DNA from: Arthrobacter sp. Leaf137
Lineage (GTDB): Bacteria; Actinomycetota; Actinomycetes; Actinomycetales; Micrococcaceae
Length of the DNA: 64,000 nt
Assembly: GCF_001423525.1 (NCBI RefSeq)
Contig: NZ_LMOI01000022.1
Coordinates: 62,001 to 126,000 of the forward strand
Direction: 5' to 3'
Under the pieces are notes generated by a model. That model saw nothing but the letters and a program-made list of their open reading frames with translations, searched no databases and had not been told where the DNA came from. A program made the position numbers and the translations under genes. Position 1 is the stretch's first letter. Every line of letters begins with the position of its first letter. Positions 25,798-34,048 of this stretch are shown here, in pieces.

Positions 25798-25854
25798 CGC
25801 TTCCATTCCAAATACAGCAACACCAAGCTTGACGTCGCCCCCTAGGGGAACCTC

Positions 25855-25882
25855 GTCCGTAAGCCGATCGGCTTACGGACAC
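25855..25882. repeat. Array palindrome, perfect 26-bp dyad
   Basis: GTCCGTAAGCCG, AT, CGGCTTACGGAC, then AC. The arms are exactly complementary; taken as the type copy. Confidence 0.95.
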
Positions 25883-26002
25883 TCCTTTGGATTACCGCGA
25901 CGCCGTGTGAGACGCTCTTCGTTTTTGGGCTGCCGGCCCATGGGCAGGGCTAGGGTGGAGCTTAGTAGGAAGGGGGCCGTTGTGGCATATGTTCCGGCGT
26001 CC

Positions 26003-26410
26003 ATGAGCGGGGCTCAAAGATCCGAGGGTTATTGGCTTCTCGAGGTGAGTGGGCAACTCATCCTGCAACTCGTCCTGGATTTCCAGGTAACTCTGGTTCT
26101 CGAACATTTCAGAATCACCATCGAGGAGAGCTTCGTTCTTGAGCACCCCGATGGCACTTCACACGTAGTCAAACCGGGCGGCGGTTTCGACCAGCTCAGT
26201 CCCGTTCTGCCGCTCTCACGATCCAAGGTAATTTCTGAAGGAAGAGCGTTCGACGACGGGCGACTTGAAATTGTCATCCAGGACGGCATCCGGCTGAGCG
26301 TGGTGCCGGAATCCGAGTCGGCGTACGAAGCGTGGAACGTCACTGGTCCAGACGGATTACTGATCGTCTCCACGCCCGGAGGTGAGCTGGCCCTTTGGGG
26401 CAGCTCGTAG
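26003..26410 (+). CDS. DUF6188-like protein
   Basis: 135 residues from ATG 26003. Pattern YWLLEVSGQLILQLVLDFQV, ESFVLEHPDGTSHVVKPGG, IQDGIRLSVVPESESAYEAW, STPGGELALWG resembles the DUF6188 family of actinobacterial orphan genes. The TAG stop lies inside the next palindrome. Function unknown; immunity-like. Confidence 0.65.
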   Translation: MSGAQRSEGYWLLEVSGQLILQLVLDFQVTLVLEHFRITIEESFVLEHPDGTSHVVKPGGGFDQLSPVLPLSRSKVISEGRAFDDGRLEIVIQDGIRLSVVPESESAYEAWNVTGPDGLLIVSTPGGELALWGSS

Positions 26411-26430
26411 AGGGATCCTTTACCGGGCGC
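26403..26430. repeat. Array palindrome containing a stop codon
   Basis: GCTCGTAGAGGGATCC then TTTACCGGGCGC. The TAG of the DUF6188-like gene lies in the left arm. Confidence 0.85.
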
Positions 26431-26470
26431 CGGGTAGGTGCTCGCCAAACCTGCTCCTACGATCGTAGAT

Positions 26471-26959
26471 ATGAGTCGAGCCGTATTTATGTGTGGGCCA
26501 GCAGGTGCCGGCAAGTCCACTCTCTCGCGTCGGTTCGAGCGTGAAGGCATGGTCCGTCTCTCTTTCGACGAGGTGGCATGGGAGATGGGGTTACGCACTA
26601 TGCCCCTGGATGCGGAGACTCAACGCGTGGTCGAGGCATCACTTCAGGAGCGCGTAGCCGCCCTCGTCAAGGCTGGCGCAGATATCGTCCTCGACTTTTC
26701 TTTCTGGTCCCGAAGGATGCGTGAGGACTATCGCAACCAGTTGAGGCCTCTAGGTGTTGAGCCCGAAACGATCTACTTGGCAACGCCTCGATCTGTCGCC
26801 CTCGCACGTATTCGTGCCCGAAGGGCGGACCACGCCCACGACTTCTGCCTAAGGGAAGAAGTGGCCGCTCAATACTTCGATCAGTTCGAAGTCCCAACAG
26901 GGGACGAAGGACCACTCACGGTCATAGGCCCTCACGCGGACTCGCGCCCAGACGACTGA
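26471..26959 (+). CDS. P-loop kinase-like ATPase
   Basis: 162 residues. Walker A GPAGAGKST near the N-terminus, then LVKAGADIVLDFSFWSRRMR with the acidic Walker B-like strand and YLATPRSVALARIRARRA, the lid region of small-molecule kinases (AAA_33/zeta-type). Zeta-like toxins share this fold, but no antitoxin partner is seen; kinase-type resistance or metabolism genes are equally possible. Stop is 7 bp from the next palindrome. Confidence 0.75.
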   Translation: MSRAVFMCGPAGAGKSTLSRRFEREGMVRLSFDEVAWEMGLRTMPLDAETQRVVEASLQERVAALVKAGADIVLDFSFWSRRMREDYRNQLRPLGVEPETIYLATPRSVALARIRARRADHAHDFCLREEVAAQYFDQFEVPTGDEGPLTVIGPHADSRPDD

Positions 26960-26965
26960 TTCATA

Positions 26966-26993
26966 CGCCCACACGCGATCCCTCACCGGACAC
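26966..26993. repeat. Array palindrome, left arm degenerate
   Basis: CGCCCACACGCGATCC then CTCACCGGACAC. Confidence 0.7.
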
Positions 26994-27130
26994 TGTAGGC
27001 CTCCGTTTGGGCTTTCGGGTTGCCGAGCGGGCCTCCGCTTGCGCCCTAGAACCGCCGCAAAGACGATGTGAAGCCCTTCTAATGGGGCTAGAGCTCCCGG
27101 GGCTCTAACTGCATCGCGTGACGCGTTGTT

Positions 27131-27496
27131 TCAACGCTTATCGTCAGGCGAAAGAACTTCAATACTGCGGTCGTTGCCCCTACGTATTGTCACGACGACG
27201 CCACTTGACCAGTCCGCCATTCCGGCCTCGACTTCGGATTTCAGCGCACTGAGGCTCTCATCGCCGGGCGCATACTCTTTGTTCGTCGAGAATTCAATTC
27301 GGCACCATGGCATCATCCCGCCGTCGCCCCAAGTGCTGTTTATGGATGGGGCGGACCCGCTGGACTTCTCGATGACCGGAGAGAGCTCGTTTGCAAGACC
27401 GTCGCAGTCGTCGGACGCGGAGTAGTCGCCCACGCAGCCAGCTAGCAGTGGGGTCAGCAACAGAAGCAGCCCACCTCTCGCGAACGCGCGTTTCAT
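27131..27496 (-). CDS. Putative lipoprotein
   Basis: 121 residues from ATG 27496. Signal peptide MKRAFARGGLLLLLTPLLAG with lipobox LLAGC, so a membrane-anchored extracytoplasmic protein. The mature part is acidic (YSASDDCDGLANELSP) and carries three more Cys. No family recognised; extracytoplasmic immunity is one option. Confidence 0.65.
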   Translation of the reverse strand: MKRAFARGGLLLLLTPLLAGCVGDYSASDDCDGLANELSPVIEKSSGSAPSINSTWGDGGMMPWCRIEFSTNKEYAPGDESLSALKSEVEAGMADWSSGVVVTIRRGNDRSIEVLSPDDKR

Positions 27497-27535
27497 GCTC
27501 AGACCATAACAGTCACGGCAGATGCCGCCCATTAC

Positions 27536-27599
27536 GTGCCCGTTCGTCAGTGGTTCGCCGGACGCTTTAGGCGCCCGCTTGGGGATCCCTTCTGCGTTC
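27536..27599. repeat. Two adjacent array palindromes
   Basis: GTGCCCGTTCGTC to GCCGGACGC (27536-27565), degenerate centre, and GCGCCCGCTTGGGGATCC with CTTCTGCG (27571-27599). In a divergent gap. Confidence 0.6.
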
Positions 27600-27619
27600 G
27601 TCTGGTTACTCTCAGTTAT

Positions 27620-28198
27620 ATGGATGCTCTTTATCAACCGAAGGAGACAGGCCTCGATGCCTTGGATGAACTCGACAAAGTCGACTGGAACCGACTGCAG
27701 CACGCGTACGGAAATGGCGTCGTTTCTCTGGAGGGCTCCAAGGCATCACTTAGCATTGCCGGCGACGTAGCGCGATCATTAGATGCGCTTCGAGACGACC
27801 CTTCCTTCGCAATCGGTGATGGGCTCTACTCCAATGTCTGCCACCAGGGCACGGTCTATGAAGCAACTGCCTATGCGGTTCCCTTTATCGCAGCAGTTGC
27901 TGCTGGAGATGTCCCAGACGAGATCCGCGTACCCTTGCTGGCCCTCTTGGGGGACATCTCTATCGGAGGAAGCTACGTGGCTCCTCACGGGTCTCACTCG
28001 GGTGCTTACGGAGATCAGGTCGGCGTCCTCGTCACTGAATCGCTCTCCACTTCAATGAGACGCTTCACAACGCTCCGGACGCCCGAGCTCGTGGCACTGG
28101 TCCAAGCGATCCAGTCGCTTCTTGATCACTCAACCGACGCACGCCGCGAGGCGGTTGAGTCTGCAATCGAATCTGCACTCATGCTCGCCCAACAGTAG
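27620..28198 (+). CDS. Hypothetical all-helical protein, HEAT-repeat-like
   Basis: 192 residues from ATG 27620. Repeated helices (ALDALDELDKVDWNRLQHAY, EATAYAVPFIAAVAAGDVPD, VPLLALLGDIS, LVALVQAIQSLLDH) resemble HEAT-like repeat proteins, a common orphan immunity type (HEAT/PBS repeats). Followed without a palindrome by the Cys-rich gene. Confidence 0.6.
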   Translation: MDALYQPKETGLDALDELDKVDWNRLQHAYGNGVVSLEGSKASLSIAGDVARSLDALRDDPSFAIGDGLYSNVCHQGTVYEATAYAVPFIAAVAAGDVPDEIRVPLLALLGDISIGGSYVAPHGSHSGAYGDQVGVLVTESLSTSMRRFTTLRTPELVALVQAIQSLLDHSTDARREAVESAIESALMLAQQ

Positions 28199-28305
28199 TA
28201 CCAAGCTGCTTCCCAAATACGTCGATTCCTTACCCTGCCTCCTGCTGTTGGAAACCCTGGAGGCAACGGTAGGCTCTCCTAGAAGCGGCCAGGCACGGGG
28301 GAGCA

Positions 28306-28653
28306 ATGACTGAGACAGCAACCGGGGATACGCGGGTTCTAGAAGAAGCCGGAGGGCTAGAGCAAGTCCGTGCCCCGGCGTGGGAGACCAAGTACGAGCT
28401 GGGCGAGAACCCCGAGGACTTCGCCCATATGGTCTGCTGCCGTGATCTGGACTGGCGAAAGGCCATCTGTGGCTACGTCGAGGAAAACCCGACGATCATG
28501 CATCACTCCCACAACATCTGCACGATGTGCGTGGAGACGGCCGAAAGCATGGGTGTGGTCGTCGGTGAACGCCAGTGCCCGATTGACGACCAGCCGTGCC
28601 CGCCCGATGAGGAAGTGGACCGAATGATCGAGGAACGCACCTCCAGAGCCTAA
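28306..28653 (+). CDS. Cys-rich hypothetical protein
   Basis: 115 residues. Several Cys in pairs or single (HMVCCRDLDWRKAICGYVEE, HNICTMCVETAE, ERQCPIDDQPCPPDEE), suggestive of zinc binding. Similar short proteins occur in actinobacterial genomes and phages. Function unknown. Confidence 0.6.
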   Translation: MTETATGDTRVLEEAGGLEQVRAPAWETKYELGENPEDFAHMVCCRDLDWRKAICGYVEENPTIMHHSHNICTMCVETAESMGVVVGERQCPIDDQPCPPDEEVDRMIEERTSRA

Positions 28654-28701
28654 AGCTGCTCGTCGTGGGTCATACATTTCCTGTCGCTGCGTCAGCTCTT
28701 T

Positions 28702-29295
28702 TTAAGAGTTCCGGCCGGGTGTGCCGGATTCCATGGCCTGCAAGGCGTTTGGGAGTGCGAAGACGGTGCTGATGAAATTGAGATCGATGTCCAGGTCTGG
28801 CCTTGTCTGGCTCCCTTCCAGCCCCCAGACCCGAGTTCCGTTGCGCCGAATCCATGACATGCTGCGATTGACCCATCTTTCATAGTCCTTGGAAACTTCC
28901 GCCATCGAATCTGCCTGTGAGCCCAGCGAGCTAGGAAATATCGCTTCTGTATGAAGACGGGCAGGAGACCACAAGATCGTGGGCGAAGCGTTGGCATCCA
29001 TCAAGGCTTCATCCTCCACGGGAGCTAACTTCTCCCAGTTCAATCTATTGAATACGGCGTGGACAGAACCGTCTTGCATTGCTGCATCACCGGGACGTAC
29101 TGGAACGGGCAAGCCGAGCTGGTGATTCACGACTATCACGCGTGATTGCTCAAGCGCTTCTTCCCGGCTCAATGCCGTCAGCGGCGTTTTGATGAGTGGC
29201 CATGGATGCAAGGTCACCTTCGCGGGCTCGCCCAAGTAATCGAACAAAATCATCTGATCTTCAAGAGTCGCGAAGTAATGAACGGCTGTCACCAT
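28702..29295 (-). CDS. Hypothetical soluble protein
   Basis: 197 residues: FATLEDQMILFDYLGEPAKV, SRVIVVNHQLGLPVPVRPGD, RWVNRSMSWIRRNGTRVWGL. Low GC, no family recognised. Converges on the Cys-rich gene. Immunity-type by size and context only. Confidence 0.55.
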   Translation of the reverse strand: MVTAVHYFATLEDQMILFDYLGEPAKVTLHPWPLIKTPLTALSREEALEQSRVIVVNHQLGLPVPVRPGDAAMQDGSVHAVFNRLNWEKLAPVEDEALMDANASPTILWSPARLHTEAIFPSSLGSQADSMAEVSKDYERWVNRSMSWIRRNGTRVWGLEGSQTRPDLDIDLNFISTVFALPNALQAMESGTPGRNS

Positions 29296-29332
29296 AACTG
29301 GAGTCTTTCATGCCCCATCGCAGTTCAAAGAA

Positions 29333-29399
29333 GCGCCCGCAAGCCGATCCCCTATCGAACCCGGAAATGCGTCCGGTAGTCCCACCGCCTTACGGGCAC
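29333..29399. repeat. Compound palindrome (two copies, no gene between)
   Basis: GCGCCCGCAAGCCGATCC, interior CTATCGAACCCGGAAATGCG, then TCCGGTAGTCCCACC and GCCTTACGGGCAC. Shares its interior almost exactly with the compound element at 19181. Confidence 0.8.
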
Positions 29400-29479
29400 A
29401 GACATCAGGCGTGTGAACTCCGTGTTGAAGTTCATGCGCCTGGAACTGGTTCATTAAGGATTTGAGAAATTTCAGAAGC

Positions 29480-29563
29480 CGGCTGTGTCAAAACCTCACT
29501 ACAGCACGGTGACGCTTGCTGCCGTGTAGAGACTCTGGCGTATCCGATGCTCTGGGCGGTCAT
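29480..29563 (-). pseudogene. Serine recombinase N-terminal remnant
   Basis: On the minus strand an ATG at 29563 begins MTAQSIGYARVSTRQQ, the exact start of the resolvase/invertase family including the nucleophile Ser of YARVST. The similarity ends there and the rest of the frame is unrelated. A truncated recombinase gene inside the array, sharing the YARVST start but not the adjacent residues with the intact recombinase at 38945. Confidence 0.7.
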
Positions 29564-29636
29564 TGAGACAACTTGCAAGCAGGGGAGTGGTGCGAATAAG
29601 CCTGTTCCACTTCCAGGAATCTGGCACACTACGAGA

Positions 29637-30497
29637 ATGTTGATCGAACCGCCCACCTCCGAAAACGACTGGGAAAAGTTGGGCCTCTGGCTGCAAGACA
29701 AACAGCGCCTCTCGGCTGACAGAAACTCCTACCAATTGGATTCCAAGAGCCTTCTGGCTCTAGATCAACAAGGCATGCCCGCCGGCACCTCGGTTGCTGC
29801 GGTGGTTCGCTCACTTTTGGACTCTGCGGTTGATGATCTAGCGTCAGCTTTCGCACTGGTAAACAGTGCTGGGAGGCCAAGCCCAGTCGGAATCCCAACC
29901 CTTGTGAGAGGTTCGATAGAACTAGCCGGGGTTGGGATGTGGGTTCTAACTGCAACCGGCCGAGCTGGGCGGCAAGAACGCGCCCTGCGAGTTGCACACG
30001 ACTCGCTGATCAATGGGAAGAAGTTCTTCACACACCTCTCACAGGAACCCACAGCCCCGCCGGAAACTCAAAAGGACGCGGCTGTGGCTGCGAAGAACCA
30101 TGACTCGCAGGTAAGAAATCTGATTGCCAGCTGCTCGTTCCTCGGGATCGAGAAGAAGCTGGTAACCCGTCCCCTCAGCCGTACAGACGCGTTGAAGCAG
30201 GTGGACAAGGCTCGCAAAACAACGTTCTTTTCGGAGTGGCAGCTATGTTCTGGCTTTGCTCACGGTTTCTCTTGGGCGCCGCAATTTTTCCATGACTTCT
30301 TGTACACGCACACCATGGAAGGCGGCGGTACCCTCACCGGCAGAACGATGGGACCCGAAAGAACCCTAACTACCCTGCACTGGGGACAGCACGCCATCAA
30401 CGAGCTTCTAGGTTCATTCAACCAAGGGCGCAGACCTGCACCCCCTGGAGCTGGAATGACGATTCTGGCAATGCCTCCTATAAAGCCCGAAACATAA
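29637..30497 (+). CDS. Hypothetical protein, helical
   Basis: 286 residues from ATG 29637 (an earlier in-frame start exists at 29547 but would cover the recombinase remnant). Mostly helical with SVAAVVRSLLDSAVDDLASA, a more hydrophobic IPTLVRGSIELAGVGMWVLT and WQLCSGFAHGFSWAPQFFHD. No family recognised. The stop is 1 bp from a degenerate palindrome. Confidence 0.6.
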   Translation: MLIEPPTSENDWEKLGLWLQDKQRLSADRNSYQLDSKSLLALDQQGMPAGTSVAAVVRSLLDSAVDDLASAFALVNSAGRPSPVGIPTLVRGSIELAGVGMWVLTATGRAGRQERALRVAHDSLINGKKFFTHLSQEPTAPPETQKDAAVAAKNHDSQVRNLIASCSFLGIEKKLVTRPLSRTDALKQVDKARKTTFFSEWQLCSGFAHGFSWAPQFFHDFLYTHTMEGGGTLTGRTMGPERTLTTLHWGQHAINELLGSFNQGRRPAPPGAGMTILAMPPIKPET

Positions 30498-30498
30498 G

Positions 30499-30527
30499 CG
30501 CGTCTGTGGAGGATTGAGCGCCCGAGT
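30499..30527. repeat. Degenerate array palindrome
   Basis: GCGTCTGTGGAGGATTG then AGCGCCCGAG; most like the copy at 35613. Accepted on position and partial match. Confidence 0.4.
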
Positions 30528-30582
30528 AGCGCGTCAGGGTGACCGCGTAGTCTTCCTGGTCTGAAACTCGCTATTGTGAGCC

Positions 30583-30822
30583 ATGACAATCAAAAAGAAC
30601 CCGCTGGGCAGATCACCTCGTAGGGTCGCCAAGGGGGCAGCCGTGGTTCTGTGGGTCGTCGGCTTGCTCTACGCCGCGAAAACCGTGTTCGACATTTCGA
30701 ACAACAATTTCTCCTTTGTCGACGTTGTTCTGACTCTAATGCTCCTGGCCTTGGCGCTCGGCTACACCCTGATCTGGAAGCACGCCAAGTCAGAACCCGC
30801 GAAGGCAAGCGATAAGCCTTAG
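30583..30822 (+). CDS. Small two-helix membrane protein
   Basis: 79 residues. Membrane segments AVVLWVVGLLYAAKTVF and FVDVVLTLMLLALALGYTLI, basic N- and C-termini. Function unknown. Confidence 0.65.
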   Translation: MTIKKNPLGRSPRRVAKGAAVVLWVVGLLYAAKTVFDISNNNFSFVDVVLTLMLLALALGYTLIWKHAKSEPAKASDKP

Positions 30823-30996
30823 AGGCGCGACAAAGCCCTACCGCTGGGTTGCTCGCCTCGATTTTCCGCCCTAGAAATGGGCATCAGCTTTGCCGTAACT
30901 ATAGTCAAAGACCGGCGAAGAGAGGGCCGAAGGTCGGCCTAAGAGTCACCCGGCAAGCACCCAATCGGATAATCCGCCGGCAACCCGCCGGACCCA

Positions 30997-31026
30997 GGTC
31001 CCCTGGAGGATCCTCGTCCGGACGTG
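30997..31026. repeat. Array palindrome
   Basis: GGTCCCCTGGAGGATCC then TCGTCCGGACGTGC. Confidence 0.75.
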
Positions 31027-31071
31027 CGGAAGGCTTATGCGTCGAATAGGTGGCCTGCCCGAGCCACTGGT

Positions 31072-31434
31072 TCATCCGACGCGGCCTCCATCTGCGTCAA
31101 AGGGGGCAAGTGCGGCCCAACGGTCCGCTTCGCTCACCTGAAGATCGGGAGGCAGACTCTTTTCGGGAAGACGGCGGCTTCTAGCACAGGGTCGCGCCGA
31201 ACCCTCGAGATGCTCGACGGCAGCAAGAGCTACAGCGGAGTACACGCCGCTTGGACCATCGGGCCAGATCTCACGCGCTTCGCCGGATTGATGGAATGCG
31301 CCCGCCCTGCGGCCTATGTCCACAGCTTCTTCGGCGCTGAGCCGCAATGCACGAAAGGCAAGATCAGCCTCTCCAAGTCGCCAAAGTTCTCGTGCGATGG
31401 ATATTGGCGGAATCGTGATGGTGAAATCTCCCAT
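31072..31434 (-). CDS. Conserved actinobacterial hypothetical protein
   Basis: 120 residues from ATG 31434. Pattern ARELWRLGEADLAFRALRLS, IGRRAGAFH, AVALAAVEHLEGSARPCARS, RRLPEKSLPPDL is familiar from many actinobacterial hypotheticals of this length. A plus-strand frame covering it lacks protein character. Function unknown. Confidence 0.65.
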   Translation of the reverse strand: MGDFTITIPPISIARELWRLGEADLAFRALRLSAEEAVDIGRRAGAFHQSGEAREIWPDGPSGVYSAVALAAVEHLEGSARPCARSRRLPEKSLPPDLQVSEADRWAALAPFDADGGRVG

Positions 31435-31550
31435 GCCGCTAATAATCCCCGATGTCGGTCGCGAACAGGTTCTGCCGGTCAGACACCCAGGTCCCATGGT
31501 GCGAGCTTAACGTCGATTTGGCCATGAGAGCTGGTCGGTGGCGATCTGCA

Positions 31551-31580
31551 GTGTCCGGTTTTGGATCCTTTAGCGGACAG
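31551..31580. repeat. Array palindrome
   Basis: GTGTCCGGTTTTGGATCC then TTTAGCGGACAGG. Confidence 0.85.
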
Positions 31581-31659
31581 GATCCCACCAAGCATGACGT
31601 CGTGCGTGACCCGGGGAAGGCACCCTAGTGTTGATGGGCCTGCACCTGCTGCGGCTGAC

Positions 31660-31794
31660 CTATTTCTTGTTTTTTCTTCGAAGAACCACAATTCCCGTGA
31701 TTATAAGCCCCACAAGGGCAATGCCTACAAGTGCGAAAACGAGGCCGACGTATTCTGCCCCGCCTCCAAGGTTAGGGCCGATCATTGGCTGCAT
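31660..31794 (-). CDS. 44-residue single-pass membrane protein
   Basis: Starts MQPMIGPNLGGGAEYVG, then one membrane helix (VFALVGIALVGLIITGIVVL) and a basic tail RRKNKK. The ATG has a strong ACCAGGAGAAACC ribosome site. Small-protein topology like membrane toxins, regulators or immunity peptides; function unknown. Confidence 0.6.
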   Translation of the reverse strand: MQPMIGPNLGGGAEYVGLVFALVGIALVGLIITGIVVLRRKNKK

Positions 31795-31903
31795 GGTTTC
31801 TCCTGGTGCTCAAGGTGCTTAACTTATTAAGTCAGCACATCCTAGGACCAGACGAGTCCTCGGACAGCCTGGGGCCCACGGGGGATGGGGCTGACGCAAG
31901 TTG

Positions 31904-32125
31904 CTAGTGGCCGGTAGTAAATCCGTACGCAAGTGTGATTAGGCCCGCCAGAGCCATTCCCAATCCCCCGAGTAGATAGCCACGTTCTGACTGGAAATTG
32001 TTAAGCAATTCCCCCGGTGGCCCGGATCGCTTGTTCAAACGTGTACTCCAATCCATCAACCGCTTTCGCTGCCAAGCGCCGAGCAGGCCCACGACAAATG
32101 CCGCGAGGCCCAGAAGTACGTACAT
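31904..32125 (-). CDS. Small membrane protein, DUF6199-like
   Basis: 73 residues from ATG 32125: N-terminal helix (YVLLGLAAFVVGLLGAW), a polar middle with PPGELLNNFQSERGYLL, then a second helix (LGGLGMALAGLITLAYGF). The layout recalls DUF6199-type proteins. No palindrome separates it from the 44-residue gene. Confidence 0.55.
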   Translation of the reverse strand: MYVLLGLAAFVVGLLGAWQRKRLMDWSTRLNKRSGPPGELLNNFQSERGYLLGGLGMALAGLITLAYGFTTGH

Positions 32126-32292
32126 TCCCCCTCCTATACGGGCCGGAGATTGCTCCCGCCGCATTCTTAGCGTTGCCAAGTTCATGCCGCGATCACCCGT
32201 GCACATATTCGTATAGGAAACTCCGGCTCGTGTACAGCATCCGCAAAGGTAAAAGTGCGCTCCTCGATCAGGGCCGGCAACCAGCCGCGGGG

Positions 32293-32322
32293 GCGCCCGA
32301 AAGCCGGTCCTTCAACGGACAA
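32293..32322. repeat. Array palindrome
   Basis: GCGCCCGAAAGCCGGTCC then TTCAACGGACAA, in a divergent gap. Confidence 0.8.
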
Positions 32323-32374
32323 ATTTTGAGCCCGGTGGGTCTTGATGGGATCAGTTAGCTCATATGGTGGTGCC

Positions 32375-33208
32375 ATGACTGAGACGATCGCCTGGAATCT
32401 TGCCTTTCGCTGTGCCAACGGCCTGGGCAAAGCGCCAGGACGGATTGCCGACGCTCCTCTGCCAAACCAGCCGCCGTCAGGGTGGACCGGAAGTCATGGG
32501 CCGGGCGTTCGCTGGGAACACTGGCCACGAAGCCTCAACACTGGTTTGCCCATGATGCATGCGCTCACTCTCTGGCTCCCCAGTGACTTCCAGAGGCGTG
32601 GGCCCAAATATCCGGGGATTGCCATTTTTGCTGGCGAGGGCCAATTCGCAGTGGAAGACGAATCTCCTATCCCGAGCTCAGAAACATCCGATCCCTTCCT
32701 CCGCGACCTCGCAGCGGCCGAGAACCATCCCGGCTTGCTGAGGCGCAGAGACTTGATCGACGGGGAGTTCGCGATCCTCTGGCTTACCCATGATGAGCTA
32801 ACAGCTGGTCCGACAGGTCCACACCCTGATCTTCGTATCGATGGTGAGCATGTAGACGAGTCCCAGGGGACAAATGCTTGGGACCACGTCGAACCGACAC
32901 TCGACGTTTGGTTGATTCCCCGAGTTGATCCGAATGCTGGCAAGACACCCGTTGACCTGTGGGGAGACAAAGTCGGCTCCGATGGGTATATCCATCCTGC
33001 GACTGCCGGGGGCGTGCTAGCGGATTGGGCAGAACCCCTCTTCGGCCTAAGCCATTTGGGCGGAACTGCTTTCCCCATCCAAGCCATGCCTCAAGGTCTC
33101 ACGCCTTGGTACCTCGAACTGGAAGAGATCTCCGGGCTCAACTTTGGGGGTGGCGGCAACGCTCAATTCGATCTGGAATCCGATACCTTCGACTGGGCAT
33201 GCGGATAG
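32375..33208 (+). CDS. DUF1963 (YwqG)-like protein
   Basis: 277 residues from ATG 32375. The C-terminal half has the DUF1963 signatures: GLSHLGGTAFPIQAMP, LTPWYLELEEISGLNFGGGG, NAQFDLES. DUF1963 proteins are soluble and frequent among immunity-type orphan genes. Alone in its cassette. Confidence 0.75.
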   Translation: MTETIAWNLAFRCANGLGKAPGRIADAPLPNQPPSGWTGSHGPGVRWEHWPRSLNTGLPMMHALTLWLPSDFQRRGPKYPGIAIFAGEGQFAVEDESPIPSSETSDPFLRDLAAAENHPGLLRRRDLIDGEFAILWLTHDELTAGPTGPHPDLRIDGEHVDESQGTNAWDHVEPTLDVWLIPRVDPNAGKTPVDLWGDKVGSDGYIHPATAGGVLADWAEPLFGLSHLGGTAFPIQAMPQGLTPWYLELEEISGLNFGGGGNAQFDLESDTFDWACG

Positions 33209-33236
33209 TGAAAACAAGGTAAGACCCGTCCATAGC

Positions 33237-33266
33237 GCGTTCGTATACCGATCTCTCACCGGGCAC
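33237..33266. repeat. Array palindrome at left end of second duplicated unit
   Basis: GCGTTCGTATACCGATC then TCTCACCGGGCAC. Confidence 0.85.
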
Positions 33267-33995
33267 CGCAGGGCAGACAGACATGCCCTTCCGGTCGAGG
33301 CTCGTAGTCGTGCCTGATGAAGTAGCTTATTCCTTTGCGACCTTAATCGATCACGCACATAGAAATGGAAAGATGAAACTCATCGATCTGTTCCACCAAG
33401 ACGTTCCCGGACTTCCAGGTAAGGCCGACGAGAATCCAATCTTTGTCGAAGAAGCCTTTGAAGAAGCCCAGATCCTCGATGTACGCATTGACGCGCTGCG
33501 CCTAGTGGTGGGTGTTCTCTTTGAACTGCGATCAGGCGTACTACCCATGTACGTGGGCGACAAATCGATCAATTGCGGCGCTCTCATCCTGCGCCGGGCC
33601 ACGGATCTTCACTGGTGGAGCGCTCTCACTGAGGATGATAATAATTATGCGTGGCCAGTCCATACGGTCCTAGCCCGGCTTGAGGGCGGCCGCTTCAAAC
33701 TTGGTCTGCGTATGGGTGTCATTGAGGGCATGAGGCTCAATCTAACGGCACTGAAAGCCGAGTTCTATGCGGGAGTCATTCCCACGTTAACGGACGGCAT
33801 TCCGAGTTACACCGATCATAAGAACGTCACAGGCCTTGTTGCCGGATGGGACATGGACTTCGTACCCACATTGGGATGGTACGTAGACGCAACGAAATAG
33901 ACCGGCGCGTCGCCTCTAGACGTTCAACACGTAAGCACTCCTGAACTACTGACTCTGCCCGACACAACTACGCGACGCGCGGTCAGGGATCCACT
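33255..33995. repeat. 741-bp duplicated cassette, copy 2
   Basis: Same length as 18459-19199 and in the same orientation, about 14.8 kb apart. Both homology borders are inside palindromes; the sequences outside them are unrelated. Confidence 0.85.
33283..33900 (+). CDS. Hypothetical protein, paralogue of 18487-19104
   Basis: 205 residues, gap-free paralogue of the protein in copy 1, with about 37 substitutions. Many of them cluster in the stretch around residues 109-130 (LHWWSALTEDDNNYAWPV). Start is 16 bp after a palindrome, as in copy 1. Function unknown; divergent pairs like this fit immunity proteins against variant toxins. Confidence 0.7.
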   Translation: MPFRSRLVVVPDEVAYSFATLIDHAHRNGKMKLIDLFHQDVPGLPGKADENPIFVEEAFEEAQILDVRIDALRLVVGVLFELRSGVLPMYVGDKSINCGALILRRATDLHWWSALTEDDNNYAWPVHTVLARLEGGRFKLGLRMGVIEGMRLNLTALKAEFYAGVIPTLTDGIPSYTDHKNVTGLVAGWDMDFVPTLGWYVDATK

Positions 33996-34005
33996 GTGGG
34001 GCGGG
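33977..34005. repeat. Array palindrome at right end of second duplicated unit
   Basis: GCGCGGTCAGGGATCC then ACTGTGGGGCGGG. Homology with copy 1 stops at GGATCCACT. Confidence 0.75.
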
Positions 34006-34048
34006 AGTTTTCGCACTCGTCCAAAGTCAAAGAGAATTGGAGAAACGA

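Noticed and set aside
26471..26959. Zeta toxin of a toxin-antitoxin pair
   Set aside because: The P-loop kinase fold fits many small-molecule kinases and no epsilon-like antitoxin gene adjoins it.
31024..31527. Plus-strand ORF of 167 residues
   Set aside because: It overlies the better supported minus-strand gene 31072-31434 and reads like a shadow frame.
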